DNA of 64,000 bases. Origin: Eucalyptus grandis. Its lineage: Eukaryota; Streptophyta; Magnoliopsida; Myrtales; Myrtaceae. Shown here one piece after another: positions 49,841-62,837 of the stretch. The stretch is from positions 8,556,001 through 8,620,000 of the forward strand of contig NC_052613.1 in NCBI RefSeq assembly GCF_016545825.1. Reading direction: 5' to 3'. The notes under the pieces are model-generated. The model saw only the letters and a list, made by a program, of their open reading frames with translations, was not told the DNA's origin and did not search any database. The position numbers were made by a program, and so were the translations under genes. How positions within the stretch are numbered: position 1 is the first letter of the stretch; every line of letters starts with the position of its first letter.

Positions 49841-52800
49841 ATGGACTGGAATGTCAATAGTGCGTACAAAACTTACAAAGGTAACGATCTCTCCCATTTG
49901 TTCTGGCGGCAGTTGTTCTTTCGTGAGCTTATGGTAATCTGCAGATTGTGTCATATGGTTATCTAGTTCGACTTTAATGTGTACTGTCTTCAACTGAATT
50001 CGTCGAAACCCCGACATTGAAATCTCAGGTGTTTCGTGATTGCGTGTAAAACCCGAGTGTCGGGGCAGACAATTGCATTTTGATCTTACACATGTTAAGG
50101 ACTGCATTGCATGAGTGTGGATCAGTAGTTCCCCTGCACTTTTACTGGGAGCATTACTTCCTGAGTTTAAGTTTTAGCAGGGCTCGATGGTTCGCTGCAG
50201 TGTCCGCGTTGTGATGTTCATTTAAATTCGTATGGAAATTTCACCACTTTTGTCCCCAAAGACTGAATTGCTATCGGTGGACTTGTTAACTGCGTTCTAA
50301 GCCATGGCAATGGACTGGAATTTTGCTTGCATTGTGAGGGACCGGGTAAGGGTGTTTTGGCTCAATGACATGTCCATGGTGGCGCGGCAAAATTTCTGCA
50401 GAAGCTTTTTGTCTGTCGCTTTATGCAGTTCATGGTATTTCTGCATCAAAGATCCATCTTCTTTACCTAAATCCCTTTCCATCCTTCTCATTTTGCTGAA
50501 TCGATTTAAATCATTTCGGTCCTATCATCCCAAATGTGATTCTTTATCTCAAATACTTTTGGACATTGAATTTCTCTGTACCAGAAGAGCATCACTTTTG
50601 TTTTTCACTAGGTTTGTGATTCTCTTAATCTTGTTTCCTGGAATAGATATGGAGCCGAAATCCGTGATGGACATACCAGTTCCATCGACAATGGATTCAC
50701 TAGATAGTGGGCTGGGTTCTTCAGAAAAGGGAAATGCTGTTCCTTCATCAAAACCGAGAAAGAAGACAATGACGTCGGTTTATCTCAAGTACTTTGAGAC
50801 TGCTGCTGATCAGAAAAGTAGAAGTTGCAAATTCTGCGGGCAGAACTACTCCATTGCCACAGCCACTGGTATAATTACCGTATTTCTTTTTCAATTTCTT
50901 CTCAATGATGCAAAATCACATAGTTCAGGGCTCTAAAGTGTGATGTTCAAAACCATCATTTCCTTATTCCTTTTTAGCATCATCAGGACAGTCTCTTGCT
51001 AACTTGTGGTCCATTTTATTGAAGCAACAAGATCAAGCTTTTCTCCAATTATCTGTGTGGTGTAGACAATGGTTTAAGTCACTTCGTTTTTTATAACAAG
51101 CATATAGCAATAGTAGAGGCCATGATATAGTGGCACATTAGTCAAACTATCTCACCCATCTATCCTTTCGTTGGTGAAGGAAATTTGGGGAGGCACCTTA
51201 GCAATCGCCATCCGGGATATGACAAGGCAGGGGATGGTCTCACCAATTCAACCCCTCAGCCAGTTGTCACCATTGCTAAAAAACCTCTGCCCCAGGGGAA
51301 ACCAACCATTCAGGTGGATTATGATCACTTAAACTGGTTGATCATGAAGTGGCTCATTCTAACTTCTCTACCTCCCTCGACCTTGGAAGAGAAGTGGCTT
51401 GTGAATTCCTACAAATTTTTAAACCCCTCCATACATCTCTGGCCTGGAGACAAATACAAAGTTGTACTTCGTGAAGTTTTTAGGAGCATGCAGGAAGATG
51501 TTAAGGGGGCTTTAGAGCAGGTTTCTTCTAAGATATCAATCACCCTTGACTTCTGGACTTCTTATCAAAAAATCCTCTATATGAGTGTCACTAGCCAGTG
51601 GATTGATGAGACTTGGTCCTTCCAGAGGATGCTTCTCGATATCTGTCATGTACCTCATCCTTGTGGGAGCACTGAAATTTACCACTCTCTGGTGAAGGTT
51701 CTCAAAACATATGAGATCGAAGGAAGAGCCCTCTCCTGCACCCACGATAACAGTACAAATGCCTTGCATGCTTGTCATACACTGAAAGAAGATTTAGATG
51801 GTAGGAAAATGGGGCCCTTCTGTTATATTCCCTGTGCTGCTCGTACTTTGAACTCGATCATTGATGATGGATTGAAAACAACCAAGCCAATACTATTCAA
51901 GGTCCGGGAATTTGTTCTCGAGCTGAATGCTTCTTCAGAGATCTCAGAGGATTTCATTCAACTGACAACTGCTTATCAAGAAGGAAGTTGGAAATTGCCC
52001 TTCGATGCATCACCACGGTGGAGTGGCAGTTACCAGATGCTTGATATGGTCCGCAAGGTACTATTCTGAGATTTCCTGTGCAGTATGAAAAAAAGGGTGA
52101 AAGGGGCTGTTAACGTATAATCCAATGTGTACGGATTACAACAATATTAAGCCTCGGTCTCGCCTATGATTGCTTTTAGGGATATGGCATTGTCTATCTT
52201 TGTCTGTCTAGGCATCTAAACACTATCCATATTTGAAGATGGAAGCATTAGGTCGAATTGCAGCCCAAAAAACTAATTTTTTAACATAAGACACAGTAAA
52301 AATCACATTTTCTTTTTGTCTTTCTTGACAATTACCATCACTTAGCATCATTATTGAAGGTATATTTCCCTCTGATTAACGAAATGGAACAATTAGATAG
52401 AGCTCATCACATTTCTCTTTGGCTTATGTTAGTTTAGGAATTCGGCAAAATTGTGCAGTGAGGTTGCATTGTGGTCCCAATTTCTTTTCATCCTATTGTT
52501 CCTCCAGCAGAAGTCCTGTATTCACATTGTGTTCTTTTTGGTGGTGCTTACAAAACACAGGCTAGTAAGGCTATGGATGCTATAATCAGAAAGCACGATG
52601 AAACTCTAGGCACTAAATTGCTGTTGAACTCTGCGGAGAAGAATGCTGTGAGCGTCGTCCATGCTTATCTCGAGCCTTTCTACAAGACCACAAACAACAT
52701 ATGCACGAACAAAGTCCCCACCATCGGGCTGGTTCTCTTCTTCATGGAGCACATATCTGAGATGATCGCTTCCTGCAGAGACTCGCGACACAACCCGGAC

Positions 52801-53478
52801 TGGCTAAAGAGCGTGGCAGAGGATATGGTGAACAAGTCGAGGAGTTACAGCGGCCAAGTCTGCAACATCTTCACTTACATGACGGCGATTCTGGATCCCC
52901 GAATCAAGTGCGAACTAATTCCTGAGAGTCTCAACTTGGACAATTATCTAGAAGAAGCAAGAACCTACTTCATGAGAAATTACTCAGCTAGCCATTTCGC
53001 TTCTCTGGCTAGCGCATACGGTCCTCATGATGTTGAAGACGGAGGAAGCGTTTCTTTTGCGGAGGAAATCGCTCGAAAGAAACGGAGGGCAAGCATGAAT
53101 GCCACAACTGATGAGCTCACCCAGTATCTGTCGGAATCTCCCGCTCCATTATCAACCGACGTTTTGGAATGGTGGAAGGTCAATAGTACACGGTATCCCC
53201 GTCTCTGTCTCATGGCGCGGGATTTCTTGGCCATCCAGGCGACCTCAGTTTCTGCTGAAGATATATTCTGCGGTAAGGGCGACGAGATAGATAGACAGAG
53301 GTATACAATGCCGCATGATAACACCCAGGCTCTACTGTGCATAAGGTCATGGTCTCAGGGTGGGATCAAGTTGAAGTACAAGTCGGCCGAAATAGATTAT
53401 GAGAGGTTGATGGAGATGGCAGCCGCCGCCGCCGCCACCGCAGAAAGCAGCACCTGTATTGACAAGAAACCCAAATGA
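49841..53478 (+). CDS. BED zinc-finger, hAT-derived (RICESLEEPER/DAYSLEEPER-like) protein
   Basis: Gene model: 49841-49880, 50647-50868, 51180-52057, 52561-53478, with phases matching throughout, giving 685 residues. It starts MDWNVNSAYKTYKD. The BED finger is residues ~54-98 (Cys74, Cys77, His93, His98) and its second half is joined by splicing (TATG/NLGRHLSNRH). The hAT core follows with LDFWTS (Asp211), THDNS (Asp277), CAAR (306-309) where hAT transposases have CxxH, and PRWSGSYQML. The hAT dimerisation domain is at ~564-645 (ELTQYLSE, DVLEWWKVNSTRYPRL, SAEDIFCGKG, IRSW). An intact four-exon structure, no TIRs and a GC-rich leader point to a domesticated transposase acting as a nuclear DNA-binding protein. 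It is probably dimeric; its targets are unknown. Confidence 0.93.
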
Positions 53479-54274
53479 TGACGAGATACGCAACAGCAGC
53501 ATATGAGAAAGAATAATTAAGATAATGCCCAAAACGCCTTCGTGATACTTTCACATCATCAAGCAGGAAAACCCCAAGAGCTAACTTTTTTTTTCCACCC
53601 TTAGGTCTCTGTTGTATGCAAGAAGAGAATGGTGTACTCATACTGAGGAAAACTACTGATTGATGTACAGTGTTAATGTTATGCGAATGCTAACCCCCCA
53701 AGGAAAAACTGAAGATTTCTCATGCTCCTAATGGTACATACTCTGCTCTTACGATGTGAAATCCCCGTCAGAGTCTCCATCGCCGAATGGGAGAGACAAG
53801 GAGTAGAAGAAACCCTCTCTTGACAACCACACCGAGATTTACTAATTGAGTTCACGACACAGGTTCTTTGAAACAGAATTCAACATCGTATTCGCTGAAA
53901 GTTTTATTCACCTTACCGTACATACAGAGATCGAAAATCGACCAACCAAAGGATCTTTGACAAGCCTAACAAAATCATCGGTATATACAAAGAATGGACT
54001 ATTCAATTACAAGACCTTAACTTCACTTCCAATATAACCCACAAGTAAAACATGGGCAGCTCAGCTTTTGCCAAACAAAGAAAAGATGACTTAGAAAGAA
54101 ACATCATTTAGAAACTAAAAGCCACAACGTAAACCTAGAGTTAGCAAATCCCGCCATGCTTATTTACGCTTATTTCTGTTGGTGCACCGCTTGAGAGTCC
54201 AAATGAAAGCAAGAGATCTCCCCATTATCCAGCCTATCGAGCTCCAAAATTGTGGAATTACTGCTCCAATGAGT
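53479..54274. other. Convergent 3' region between the BED/hAT gene and eIF2B delta
   Basis: The two genes converge here. The stretch most likely holds both 3' UTRs. No separate gene or TE is seen. Confidence 0.5.
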
Positions 54275-57200
54275 CTATATTAATAACTGCTCCCTCCGAT
54301 ATTCTCGGACAATCACAGGCACACTTGTTGGAGGAATCTGCGACCATAAAAATAAGGTGAATGGCAAAACTTTCCATAGCACCATAACTACGAGTTGGGG
54401 ATCATGATTTGGACAAAATCCTTGAAAGGTTCTCTATTACAATTCGAATTTCAACAATTCAAGGAGTACATAGAACTTACCATGCCATAGTCTGTGACAA
54501 TCATGGACACATATTCTGAAGGAGTAGCATCATACCTATTGAGCATCACATCAAAAAGCCAAGAATCAAATCAACCTATGACGAATGACGTCCTCACTCC
54601 AAAAACACTGAAAGCTTACATGAGATTCAGCAATTGAAGATTTTCCCTATTCTGCAAGTTACTCAAATAATTCACATCCATTCTTCCAGGAACCTTTAAA
54701 ACGGCATCCGGGTCACCTGCAAGCAACTTAAGAGTTTCACTAGATGACTTTATGAGGAAATTATAGGAGTGTAAAAGAATCATAAAAGAGGCCAAAATGT
54801 ACCCAATTCATTGAAGCAAATTGAATCCAGCTGCACTCTTTCGTGAAATTTATATGCTTCACAGCATATAATAACGGGAACACGGAAAGCATTAGCAACC
54901 ATTGCCACACTTGCAGTTCCAACCCTTGAATATACAGTACCATTAGACAATACAGAAGAAGCCCCCAAGAAAACTCCTGTCACTTCATGCATTATATAAG
55001 AAACTGCATTTATATGTGTATATGTACAACTCAGCCCTTTAGCTATCAGCCTACGTAGTAATGATTGGCCTTCAAGTTTGGGGCGCGAATCAATTACCAC
55101 TACACGGAATTGTTTCCCAATTTCATGGGCGTACAGCAAAATCATCTCAACGATACATGATGCACCGTATGTAAGAAGAACATCCCCATCTCTGATCTTA
55201 GTCGTCGCATGTCTGACTATTACCTGGTCCGCCACTATAATCTTCTCATTTATAAAGCGATCTATATCAGAGCAAAGCAAAGTCTTTGCGTCTGATTCGG
55301 AAAGAGACAATGGTAACTTGGCAATTCGATTCTTTATAAATCTAATTGCATTTCCCATGCTGATTGAAAGTGGTCTGCACTCAGTAAAAAACGAAACATA
55401 ACTGCTAATTTTTGCTGTCAAATCTCTGTTGAGATTTTTCTCAGTTGGCGTTACATAGTCTTTGATGGCCTCTTGAAAGGCTTGCACCATTGCAATACAA
55501 CGAGCATTGCCGCCCGAAATATCTCCTGCTAAATACTGTAACCCAACCTGTAAATTACATGAACAAGCTTAGCAGGACATTGAGCATATACCTATTTCTG
55601 TAGATAACCACTCAGTACACTTTGTTGCATAGAGTTCATATCAAAAAATAGAACCAAGCAGTGACATCCAATTTAAACAAGAGGACATAATCACATCTCT
55701 TGAGACACATAGGTCCCTAATAGTGGTGCTCTGGAGTTGCATAGCAAAACTGATTTTTATTACATGCTGCACATCTTGTCTAACTATCTTAAGGGTTTTG
55801 CTGAGATCTCAACAATATTCCAAGATCCACCTCCAAGAAGTTCAGGAAATACAACAAGCACTGTGTTCTTAGAAGTACCTTGTAAATAGCAGGATGCATA
55901 GGCTCGTGCAGAAAAAACTTTGACTCGAGATCAGGAAGTTGTGTTCCCTGTTCATATTGAGGCAAATGTCTAAACAACTCAACTCTATTTCTAGCTTCAG
56001 TTTGATTGACAACAGCTCTCCTTTTAGCCTTTTCCACCCGACTCTTGTCATCAAATTGCATGCGTGGAGCAGGGGCATCTTTCTTCTTGTCCTTCTCCGG
56101 TGCACGGTCACTTCCTTTCTTCTCAGAAGCTGCCACAGAGGGTGCAGCTGAAGCAACATCTTTCTTTTGTGTAGGTTGCTTTGCTGCTTTAGCAGAAGTG
56201 ACTCTGCCAGATGCAGCGGCAGTAGACTTATTTCCCTCCACTGCAACAAAGAATTTCTTTTGAAATGAATTGGCTGCTCTATAAGTAATCACCAACAATA
56301 AATTGTAGCCAGGGAGCAAGACTGATGCTTGGAGCTTTGAACTTGTTACACCCTCTTTCTATTTCTCCTTACCACTCAAAATTGTTATAAAAGATAAAAG
56401 CAGCCTCAACCTGAAAGGTGCCTCCTAATGGATTATGCTACAGCTAAAAATCAGATTTAAGCAGTATTTCCATACATCATGTCATGGGCGCATTATGCAT
56501 TATTCATGCAAAGCCAACCAATGTCAAAACTTGATTCCACGTGGCCCAAAATAAGGAGCTTGGCCTCTGCAATTCTAATGGTCCACAAATTAAAGGTCAT
56601 AGAAATAACCTCTTCCAGCAACTTTTGCAGCTCGCTGAGACTCCTGCAAGGCCCGCCTTTCAGATTTTGTAGTTTTTGCCTTCAGCGGCTTTGAACTAGG
56701 TATTGCTTCATTTTTCACCTCCAGAGCACTCCCCTTACTCTTCTCTGCAAAAAGCCATGAATAAACAGAGGCGCGTCAGAGGTGAAGATTCAGGATATAT
56801 ACATACATACATACATAAATTATATATATATATATATATATATGGCCGAGACACCTTGGAAGGTCTTTTTACATCACGAGAAGTCTATATGATATATCTA
56901 ATCCCTTTCCCAATGCCCCCAGCTTACTGCATAGTTCTGAAACATAACCTCCAGAGCAACCTGCCTTTCACATCACTTCCCATGACACCATACTAACTCC
57001 GCACCAACAGATCAAATGGAATTGGAATGTGCAGAAACTAGCATACGCTATAGCATCATGCTGCCGTAACACCTATGACCCATTAGGGACCAGGGAATTC
57101 CTAAATAAGCCAAAGACAAAAGCACGCGACAAACAAACGGGACTTGTCCATACTGCCTATGATGCTCAATTCAAACGCCGACATGCACGAATTGCAAATG

Positions 57201-57830
57201 CTGTCAGCCAAAAAGCAATCTTCCCGGTACAGAACCATCCTTGACAAGCTACTGATTATAGGACACAAAGATTCAAGAAAACAACGCATCAACTGAAAGA
57301 CAGAAATCAAAACTCACCGGTCGTCTTCTTCACATTCGCATCGGACGCGAGGTCAGCCGCGGAGACCGCCTTCACGGCGGTCAAATCGAACCCCCCACCC
57401 GGGAAGCTCGACGCGAACTTCGCCGAGTTGCTCCGCCGCAGCAGCCACGACTCGTCCGAGAACTCCCCATCGCCGATCAGCCTGCCGCTCGACGGCGGCG
57501 ACGGGGCCGGCGACGACGTCCCGAGGAGCGACTCCGCCGGGTCGTAGCTCCCGACGACCGGCGAGTGGCCCGCGCGCCGGCGCGCCGTCTCGGGCACGGG
57601 CACGGCGGGCGTGCGGTAGGCGGCGAGGTTGTCGGAGAGGTGCCGCGGCGGCGGGATCATGACCGGGGAGAGGGAGTTGCCGGCGGGGGAGTCGGAGAGC
57701 GGGGGCGAGCTGGCCTCCGCCGGGTAGGACTGGGACCGGGCCGGCGGCTCCGGCGGGGCGTTGCGGGGCACGAAGCCGACCTGCCGGACCTTCGGCTTGA
57801 TGGCGGCGTGGGGATCCGCCGCGGATCCAT
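54275..57830 (-). CDS. EIF2B4: Translation initiation factor eIF2B subunit delta
   Basis: Minus-strand exons: 57830-57318, 56744-56610, 56240-55879, 55547-54803, 54716-54620, 54535-54481, 54337-54275 (stop TAG), with gt/ag borders and matching phases. eIF2B is the nucleotide exchange factor that reloads eIF2 with GTP; delta is a regulatory-type subunit. The N-terminal third is Pro/Ser- and Lys/Ala-rich and disordered. The conserved part starts at RRAVVNQTEARNRVELFRHL and LFLHEP-type residues. The alpha/beta fold follows (YVTPTEKNLNRDL, DGDVLLTYGAS, VVVIDSRPKLEGQ, GTVYSRVGTASVAM, VPVIICCEAYKF) and ends VPVIVREYRREQLLI. The ATG at 57830 (MDPRR) is one base out of frame with IKPKVRQVGFVPRN just downstream. 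Expected length is about 656 residues if that break is a sequence error. Confidence 0.93.
56803..56842. repeat. (CATA)n and (TA)n microsatellite in eIF2B delta intron 1
   Basis: tacatacatacatacat followed by an alternating TA run, in the intron between the first two coding exons. Confidence 0.85.
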
Positions 57831-58162
57831 CGTCGGAATCTGCTCCTCCGTCCGGCGACGGCCGATCGGTGCTTGAGCGAGAGAGAATTGGGATTGCTAG
57901 GGTTTGGAAAGGTCCAGGAATTGAAATCGATTTATGATCTTTACGCTAGCATAATCGTATTGCCGTGTAAGATTATTCGACTTAGGAATATTATTTATTT
58001 ATTATAAGTAAAGAACCTTTTCCGCGCATAAAAGCGATATTCCGAGATTAAAAGTTTTATCTTTGGCAAAACAAAGATTAAAAATTTATCGAATTACTTT
58101 ATAGATTGAGAGTGTTGACAGATCTTACACCAAATCCAGACAAACGACCCTTTTTAACTTTC

Positions 58163-58506
58163 GGGAAAATGACGCAACTAATTTCAATTGACTTTTAATT
58201 TTTAATTTATTCAACATAATCCTGAATTTTAACTTAATATACCAAAAAATTTAATATGTCCAATATGATTTGTAAATTTTTAGTACATATTCAATATAGT
58301 TTCTAAACTTATATGTGAACAATTTTTTTTTAAACTATTTACTTGAACTTGAATTAATGACAAATTAATATTGGACATTTTCATATAGGTGTGGGATTAG
58401 ATTAAATATTTATCAAAAATTCATAGATTATAATGAATAAATTAAAAATTCAAGAACGATTTTGCATATTGATTTAAAGTTCAACGATCATTTATATAAT
58501 TATCCC
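58163..58506. mobile_element. Small TIR element (MITE-like), 344 bp
   Basis: The left end gggaaaatgacgcaac and the right end read in reverse (gggataattatataaat) are inverted, and the similarity continues inward with ttgacttttaatttttaatt versus ttgaatttttaatttattca and beyond. It is AT-rich and has no ORF. The TSD is not clear. It lies in the shared upstream region of eIF2B delta and the 59011 gene. Confidence 0.6.
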
Positions 58507-59010
58507 TTCAACTTATATTTCAGCATGGGAAGCGCAACATCGGAACTTACGTTGTAACTCAAACCAGCTCGGGCCATAGCCACCTCGTTCGCAACTTGAG
58601 GAGCAAGCTTTAGCGGCCAACCACCATGGCGAACCCCGATTCGCGGCGCGAGACTTGTAACTGCCATTCTCGACAGTTGATTTCCTCCATCATCTGCACA
58701 AAAATCTCATGGCTTGGCGGCAAAAAGATCTTCAAGGATTGAAGAAAGGATGGATGACACGGACACAATATCTACTTTTGCACGCCCTTCTTCTTCAAAC
58801 GGAATTCGTCCAAAAGGGCATTTTAATGTTCGCGGTCCGCAGCGAAAATCAACCGCCGATTGGCGATGAGATTCGTCCGCATCAGCTGCACAGCAGATCG
58901 AATGAACGAATGGCAGTGTCATTTTCACGGCGAAACTGTGCAGATTGGAGCTGAATTCACGAGCTTTCCGAGGCCCCGTCGGAGGCAAAAAGCTGCCGGG
59001 TTTGCATTAC

Positions 59011-60192
59011 ATGATACTCAGAGCGAGCTTGCTGATTCTCGCCACCGTCGCAGCTCTTGCGGTCTCTGGTAATGGCGTCGTCAAGCCTTCGAGGAAGCGG
59101 AAACCGCATCTTGAATCATCAGGTCATTCCTTCTTTCTTTTCGGGAAATGATGGTGTTTGCATGGTTTCAGACGACGAAGATGCGAACCGGGGAAGTCGC
59201 CATGCTGAGGAAGAGGCGGAAGCCGAGGCTGCAAATGCAAACCGGCAACGGGTGATTGCCCGGGGAGATGAGAATCCAAATGCTGTCGACGAAGCGGAAG
59301 AGACAAAGCATCTGCTTGACGAGCTGAGGAGAAGAGAGATAGCAGTTGAGCATAAGCTCAAGGATTGGAGTCTCGGGTTGCGGCAGGAAGCGAAATCCAC
59401 CGGCCATGCCGCATCAGACAGCAGTGGTTCATCCCAGACCTCCTTGGAGAGCCACGAGATCGATGACACGAGCTCGACCCTCGGAAGCACCTCGGGTAGC
59501 CAGAGCAGCATGAGCAAGAGGTCTAGCCTGATCACTAAGATAAAGAGGTGGAGGAACAAGAGCAAGAGGGACATTATGGTGGATCCATCACCGGAGAGGT
59601 CTCCTGGCAAAAGATTTCCAGCGAGGCCGGGATTAACCCGAAGGACTTTCGAAAGCGAGGTGGAATTTCGGCATCGATTCTTCCAGGAAGACGAGCAAGA
59701 ACAATCTTTTAGAGTCCCCGACCCCGGAGATTCCATCCCGCCTGAGTAGAGTATCTTTCAACGATTGCATCGGCGTCAGGAATCTAGAACTGGCGTTTGA
59801 AGATACGTTAACGCCGGCTGAAACGGAACCCTTTAGCCACGGAAAATACGACAGGACCTCGAGTCGGATGCTCACTGCTACAGAGTCGAGGGACAATGCA
59901 GCGATGGTTACGGCGGAAGAAAAGGCGCGAAAGCATGGGGATGTAACCGCATCGGAGGCGACCAGTTCGAGTGAGCATCGGAGCGGGAATGAATCAGAAC
60001 AAAGGGAGACGAGTGGAAGAGTGGCCTGACAAGATCGGGCCGGCCCGATCGCCGGAGGCAGCACATGGGCTGATGAACCAGATCAAAGCTCGCTCGCCGG
60101 GGCTTGTTTCTGCCTTCATCATCTTCATCTTCATGCTGCTGCTCGTACCAAGATTGTGCTCTTGGTTGTATTTCACGTTGATGGCGCATTGA
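59011..60192 (+). CDS. Unrecognised protein with N- and C-terminal hydrophobic segments; frame broken
   Basis: I do not recognise the family. An exon at 59011-59068 encodes a hydrophobic start (MILRASLLILATVAALAVS) and splices (gtaatg ... ttcag) in frame to 59172, giving SDDEDANRGSRH and an acidic, coiled-coil-like stretch (TKHLLDELRRREIAVEHKL). A Ser-rich part and a basic patch (KIKRWRNKSKRD) follow, to TAG at 59747-59749 (211 residues). Coding character continues past that stop in another frame (59712-60029: LSRVSFNDCIGVRNLELAFE and on). A third frame carries a C-terminal transmembrane helix (SAFIIFIFMLLLVPRLC) ending at 60192. Two indels, real or from assembly, would join them into one ~390-residue protein. 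The N-terminal segment may be a signal peptide or an anchor. Confidence 0.55.
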
Positions 60193-61539
60193 TCTTCTGA
60201 TTATATGACTGTAAATTCTAGCAACATCGCAGGATGATGCTGACCAGGAAGTTCGTGGAGTCAGTTTTTGTTTCATTGGGCCGCTGGGAAGTAAAGCCAT
60301 GGGCCCATGCGCTCTCTTGTAATAGTCCAAACGTTCTCGCTCATGACAGTCGTTCCACGTGGCGCGAATATATCAACCTGCGAACTACATAATTTCTCCA
60401 AACTTCTAAAACTTAAAAAGTTCTACCGTATACCTATCAAATGGGCGGATTGGATCCGGTTTGGGACAAGTCGGAAACGGTTTAATCCAAATTGATTCAT
60501 TTAACATGTTTTAATCCATTTTCATATAATATAAATCTAGTAATTCATACAAAATCCATACTCAACTAGACTCATGTTATTAAAACATTTCCATATCTAA
60601 CTCAATTTAAGAAAAATCATATCTAAACTAAGATCGTAGTGCGGAGTGAAAGTGAAGAGAGGGCCATAAAAGTGAATTAAGTTTGAATAAGTTATAGATC
60701 CATTTAACAACCAAATTAATTTTAGGTTTTATCATTCTAAATCTATTTATAATCATTTAGTGAATACAATTAACTCATATGATAATTCAACCCATCAATT
60801 ATGGGTTAAGGGATTATTATATAACCTATTTTGACATGTCTAGTTCCACATAACATAATATAACAGGCTACACAAAATGATAAAATAACCTAATTATCCA
60901 ACTGTGAGAGGATTTCGAAGTCATCAAAATAAATTAATCTAAGAGCAAGTACCTATCTTTCACATACGATGATGCTATGCCAATGCCACACTTTTGTAAG
61001 ATCGATCTCTCCAAATCTCCGCAAATTACCACTCCACCTCGTGCCTTAGCAAAAGAAAAAAAATTAATTTCAGATTAGCTTGGAAAATGGAAAGAATGTT
61101 TTTGGGCAATTCACATTGAAAATATCCCTAGTGATACAAAGATCAGCTATCCAATAGCATGATCTAAATCGCCTAATTCATCTGACTTCAAGAAGAAATC
61201 TTCCCAGCAATGAACTATATTGATCAAAGCTATATCATTTGTTGTGTTTGGCCAAGTTGCAAGTTGCAAGCAGCCAGATTTCTATGCAGCTAGTAGTATC
61301 AATAATTAATAGCTACATAACGTAGCCCAGTAGGATGGATCAAATAGCTAGTTCAGTGTTATCGCAGTAAAATAATTGAAAAAGAGATAGAGACGTAGTG
61401 AAACATTTGAAGTAAAATTTATTGGGCATTAGCTTTTTTCTCAAATACATTCAGAAGACATAGAAGTGCAATCAAACATGATACGTAAGATTGACTGACA
61501 AAGTTCCCACCCTTATTATCAAGGAGACCCTTATATGCA
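60193..61539. other. AT-rich intergenic DNA between the 59011 gene and GST
   Basis: No gene is seen. AT-rich repeats (about 60440-60840) look like TE-derived DNA. The last ~150 bp are the likely 3' UTR of the minus-strand GST. Confidence 0.5.
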
Positions 61540-62689
61540 TTAAGCTGTTGCAGATTTAAGAGCCCTAGCCCTAAAAAACTGAAGAAAGCCGACCATCTTC
61601 TCATGAGGAGGCGCTGCCTCTTTCACCAACGGAAACTCAGTTAGAGCTGTCACCCAGGAGGTCACCCTTGGATACTTCTCCGGGTCCAGAAATTTTACAC
61701 CAAGGACTTCTTCATGAACCTTATGAGCACCCAATATTGAGTGGACAACAATGTCTAGGAGTCCCACGCTGTCACCGTTGACAAATAGGGATCCTTCGGG
61801 ATAATTGCCCTTGATTCCCTCTTCCAACACCTTCAGTTTCTCGTGCACTTCCTTGACAGCTCTCTCTTGCGCTTCTCCATCAGTTTTGACCACAGTGATT
61901 ATGGCCTCAAACAACTACAGTTAACAACTTCCAAACTTAAAACTTGCTTGAACTATGGTTTCATCTTACTTTTGTTTTATCGCTCGATCTTGCAAAGAGA
62001 AATTATTTTGTCATGACGTAATTTTGAAATATTTTCATGCTTCATGAATGACAATTAGGCAGCAGCCTACCTAGGTAATGGCAATTAAAGACAGCAGCAT
62101 GTGGATATAACTATTGTATTAGCGTCATCTTATGATCATAGTTACAGAAAGCTCCCTGGGTCATGGCCAGATTTTACTGGGAAAAAAGAAAACTTGTCCT
62201 CAATTCCTACTCCATGTCATTTAATCGATTATCACTACGGACAAGTGCGCAAACTGATTGATAAACAACATGGTAAATAATGTAGAGATGAGAACAAAAA
62301 GGCATAATCTATTTGTGCTGTGACGGTGGATTAATGCAAGATATGATTATGTGCACGTTGAGGAACTTCCTCAAACATTTTGCTAAAAAATTTGCACTGA
62401 CCTGCTGCTGGCAAAAGCCAGCCCAGAAGCGAACTTTCGCTCTCTCGTAGGGATCTTGGGGCAAGAGGCGAGGACCATCCGTCCAAGTCTCATCGATGTA
62501 CTCGATAATGACCAGTGACTCGGCGATGGGCTTGCCATCGTGAACAAGAACAGGGACTTTCTTGTGAACAGGATTGTACCTCAAAAGTGCTTCACTCTTG
62601 TTCGTCAAATCTTCTTCCACGAACTCATACTCGATCCCTTTCACTTTCAGAGCTAGCTCCACCCTGTTGCTGTACGGACTAGCCCACAT
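61540..62689 (-). CDS. Tau-class glutathione S-transferase (GSTU)
   Basis: Minus strand, two exons: 62689-62402 and 61914-61540 (stop), phase 0, the usual GSTU structure. The enzyme conjugates glutathione to electrophiles in the cytosol. The N-terminal thioredoxin-like domain shows [14 protein letters not shown] with the catalytic Ser of the SPYS motif, [20 protein letters not shown] (glutathione-binding Glu-Ser) and IIEYIDETW. The C-terminal helical domain has [33 protein letters not shown] and [19 protein letters not shown]. From the first in-frame ATG (62689) the product is 220 residues and lacks the first strand. Codons before it (GKVVLHG) match the family's beginning, but no in-frame ATG precedes them; a GA-repeat lies there instead. 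The gene may be 5'-damaged or may have lost a small 5' part in assembly. Confidence 0.92.
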
Positions 62690-62701
62690 TCCGTGAAGAA
62701 C

Positions 62702-62749
62702 TACTTTGCCCGCCTCTCTCTCTCTCTCTCTCGGCGTCTCTCTCTGAAT
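62702..62749. repeat. (CT)n runs abutting the GST coding start
   Basis: (CT)n at about 62715-62732 and again near 62738-62746, read as GA on the GST strand. They sit where the first codons of a GSTU would be. Confidence 0.85.
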
Positions 62750-62837
62750 TTGAGATTGGATGTGGAGATCTCATGGGTTCAGTGCTTTAATATACTTGAA
62801 GCCGGAGGCATCTGGCTTGTTTTTCAAGAACTACCCC

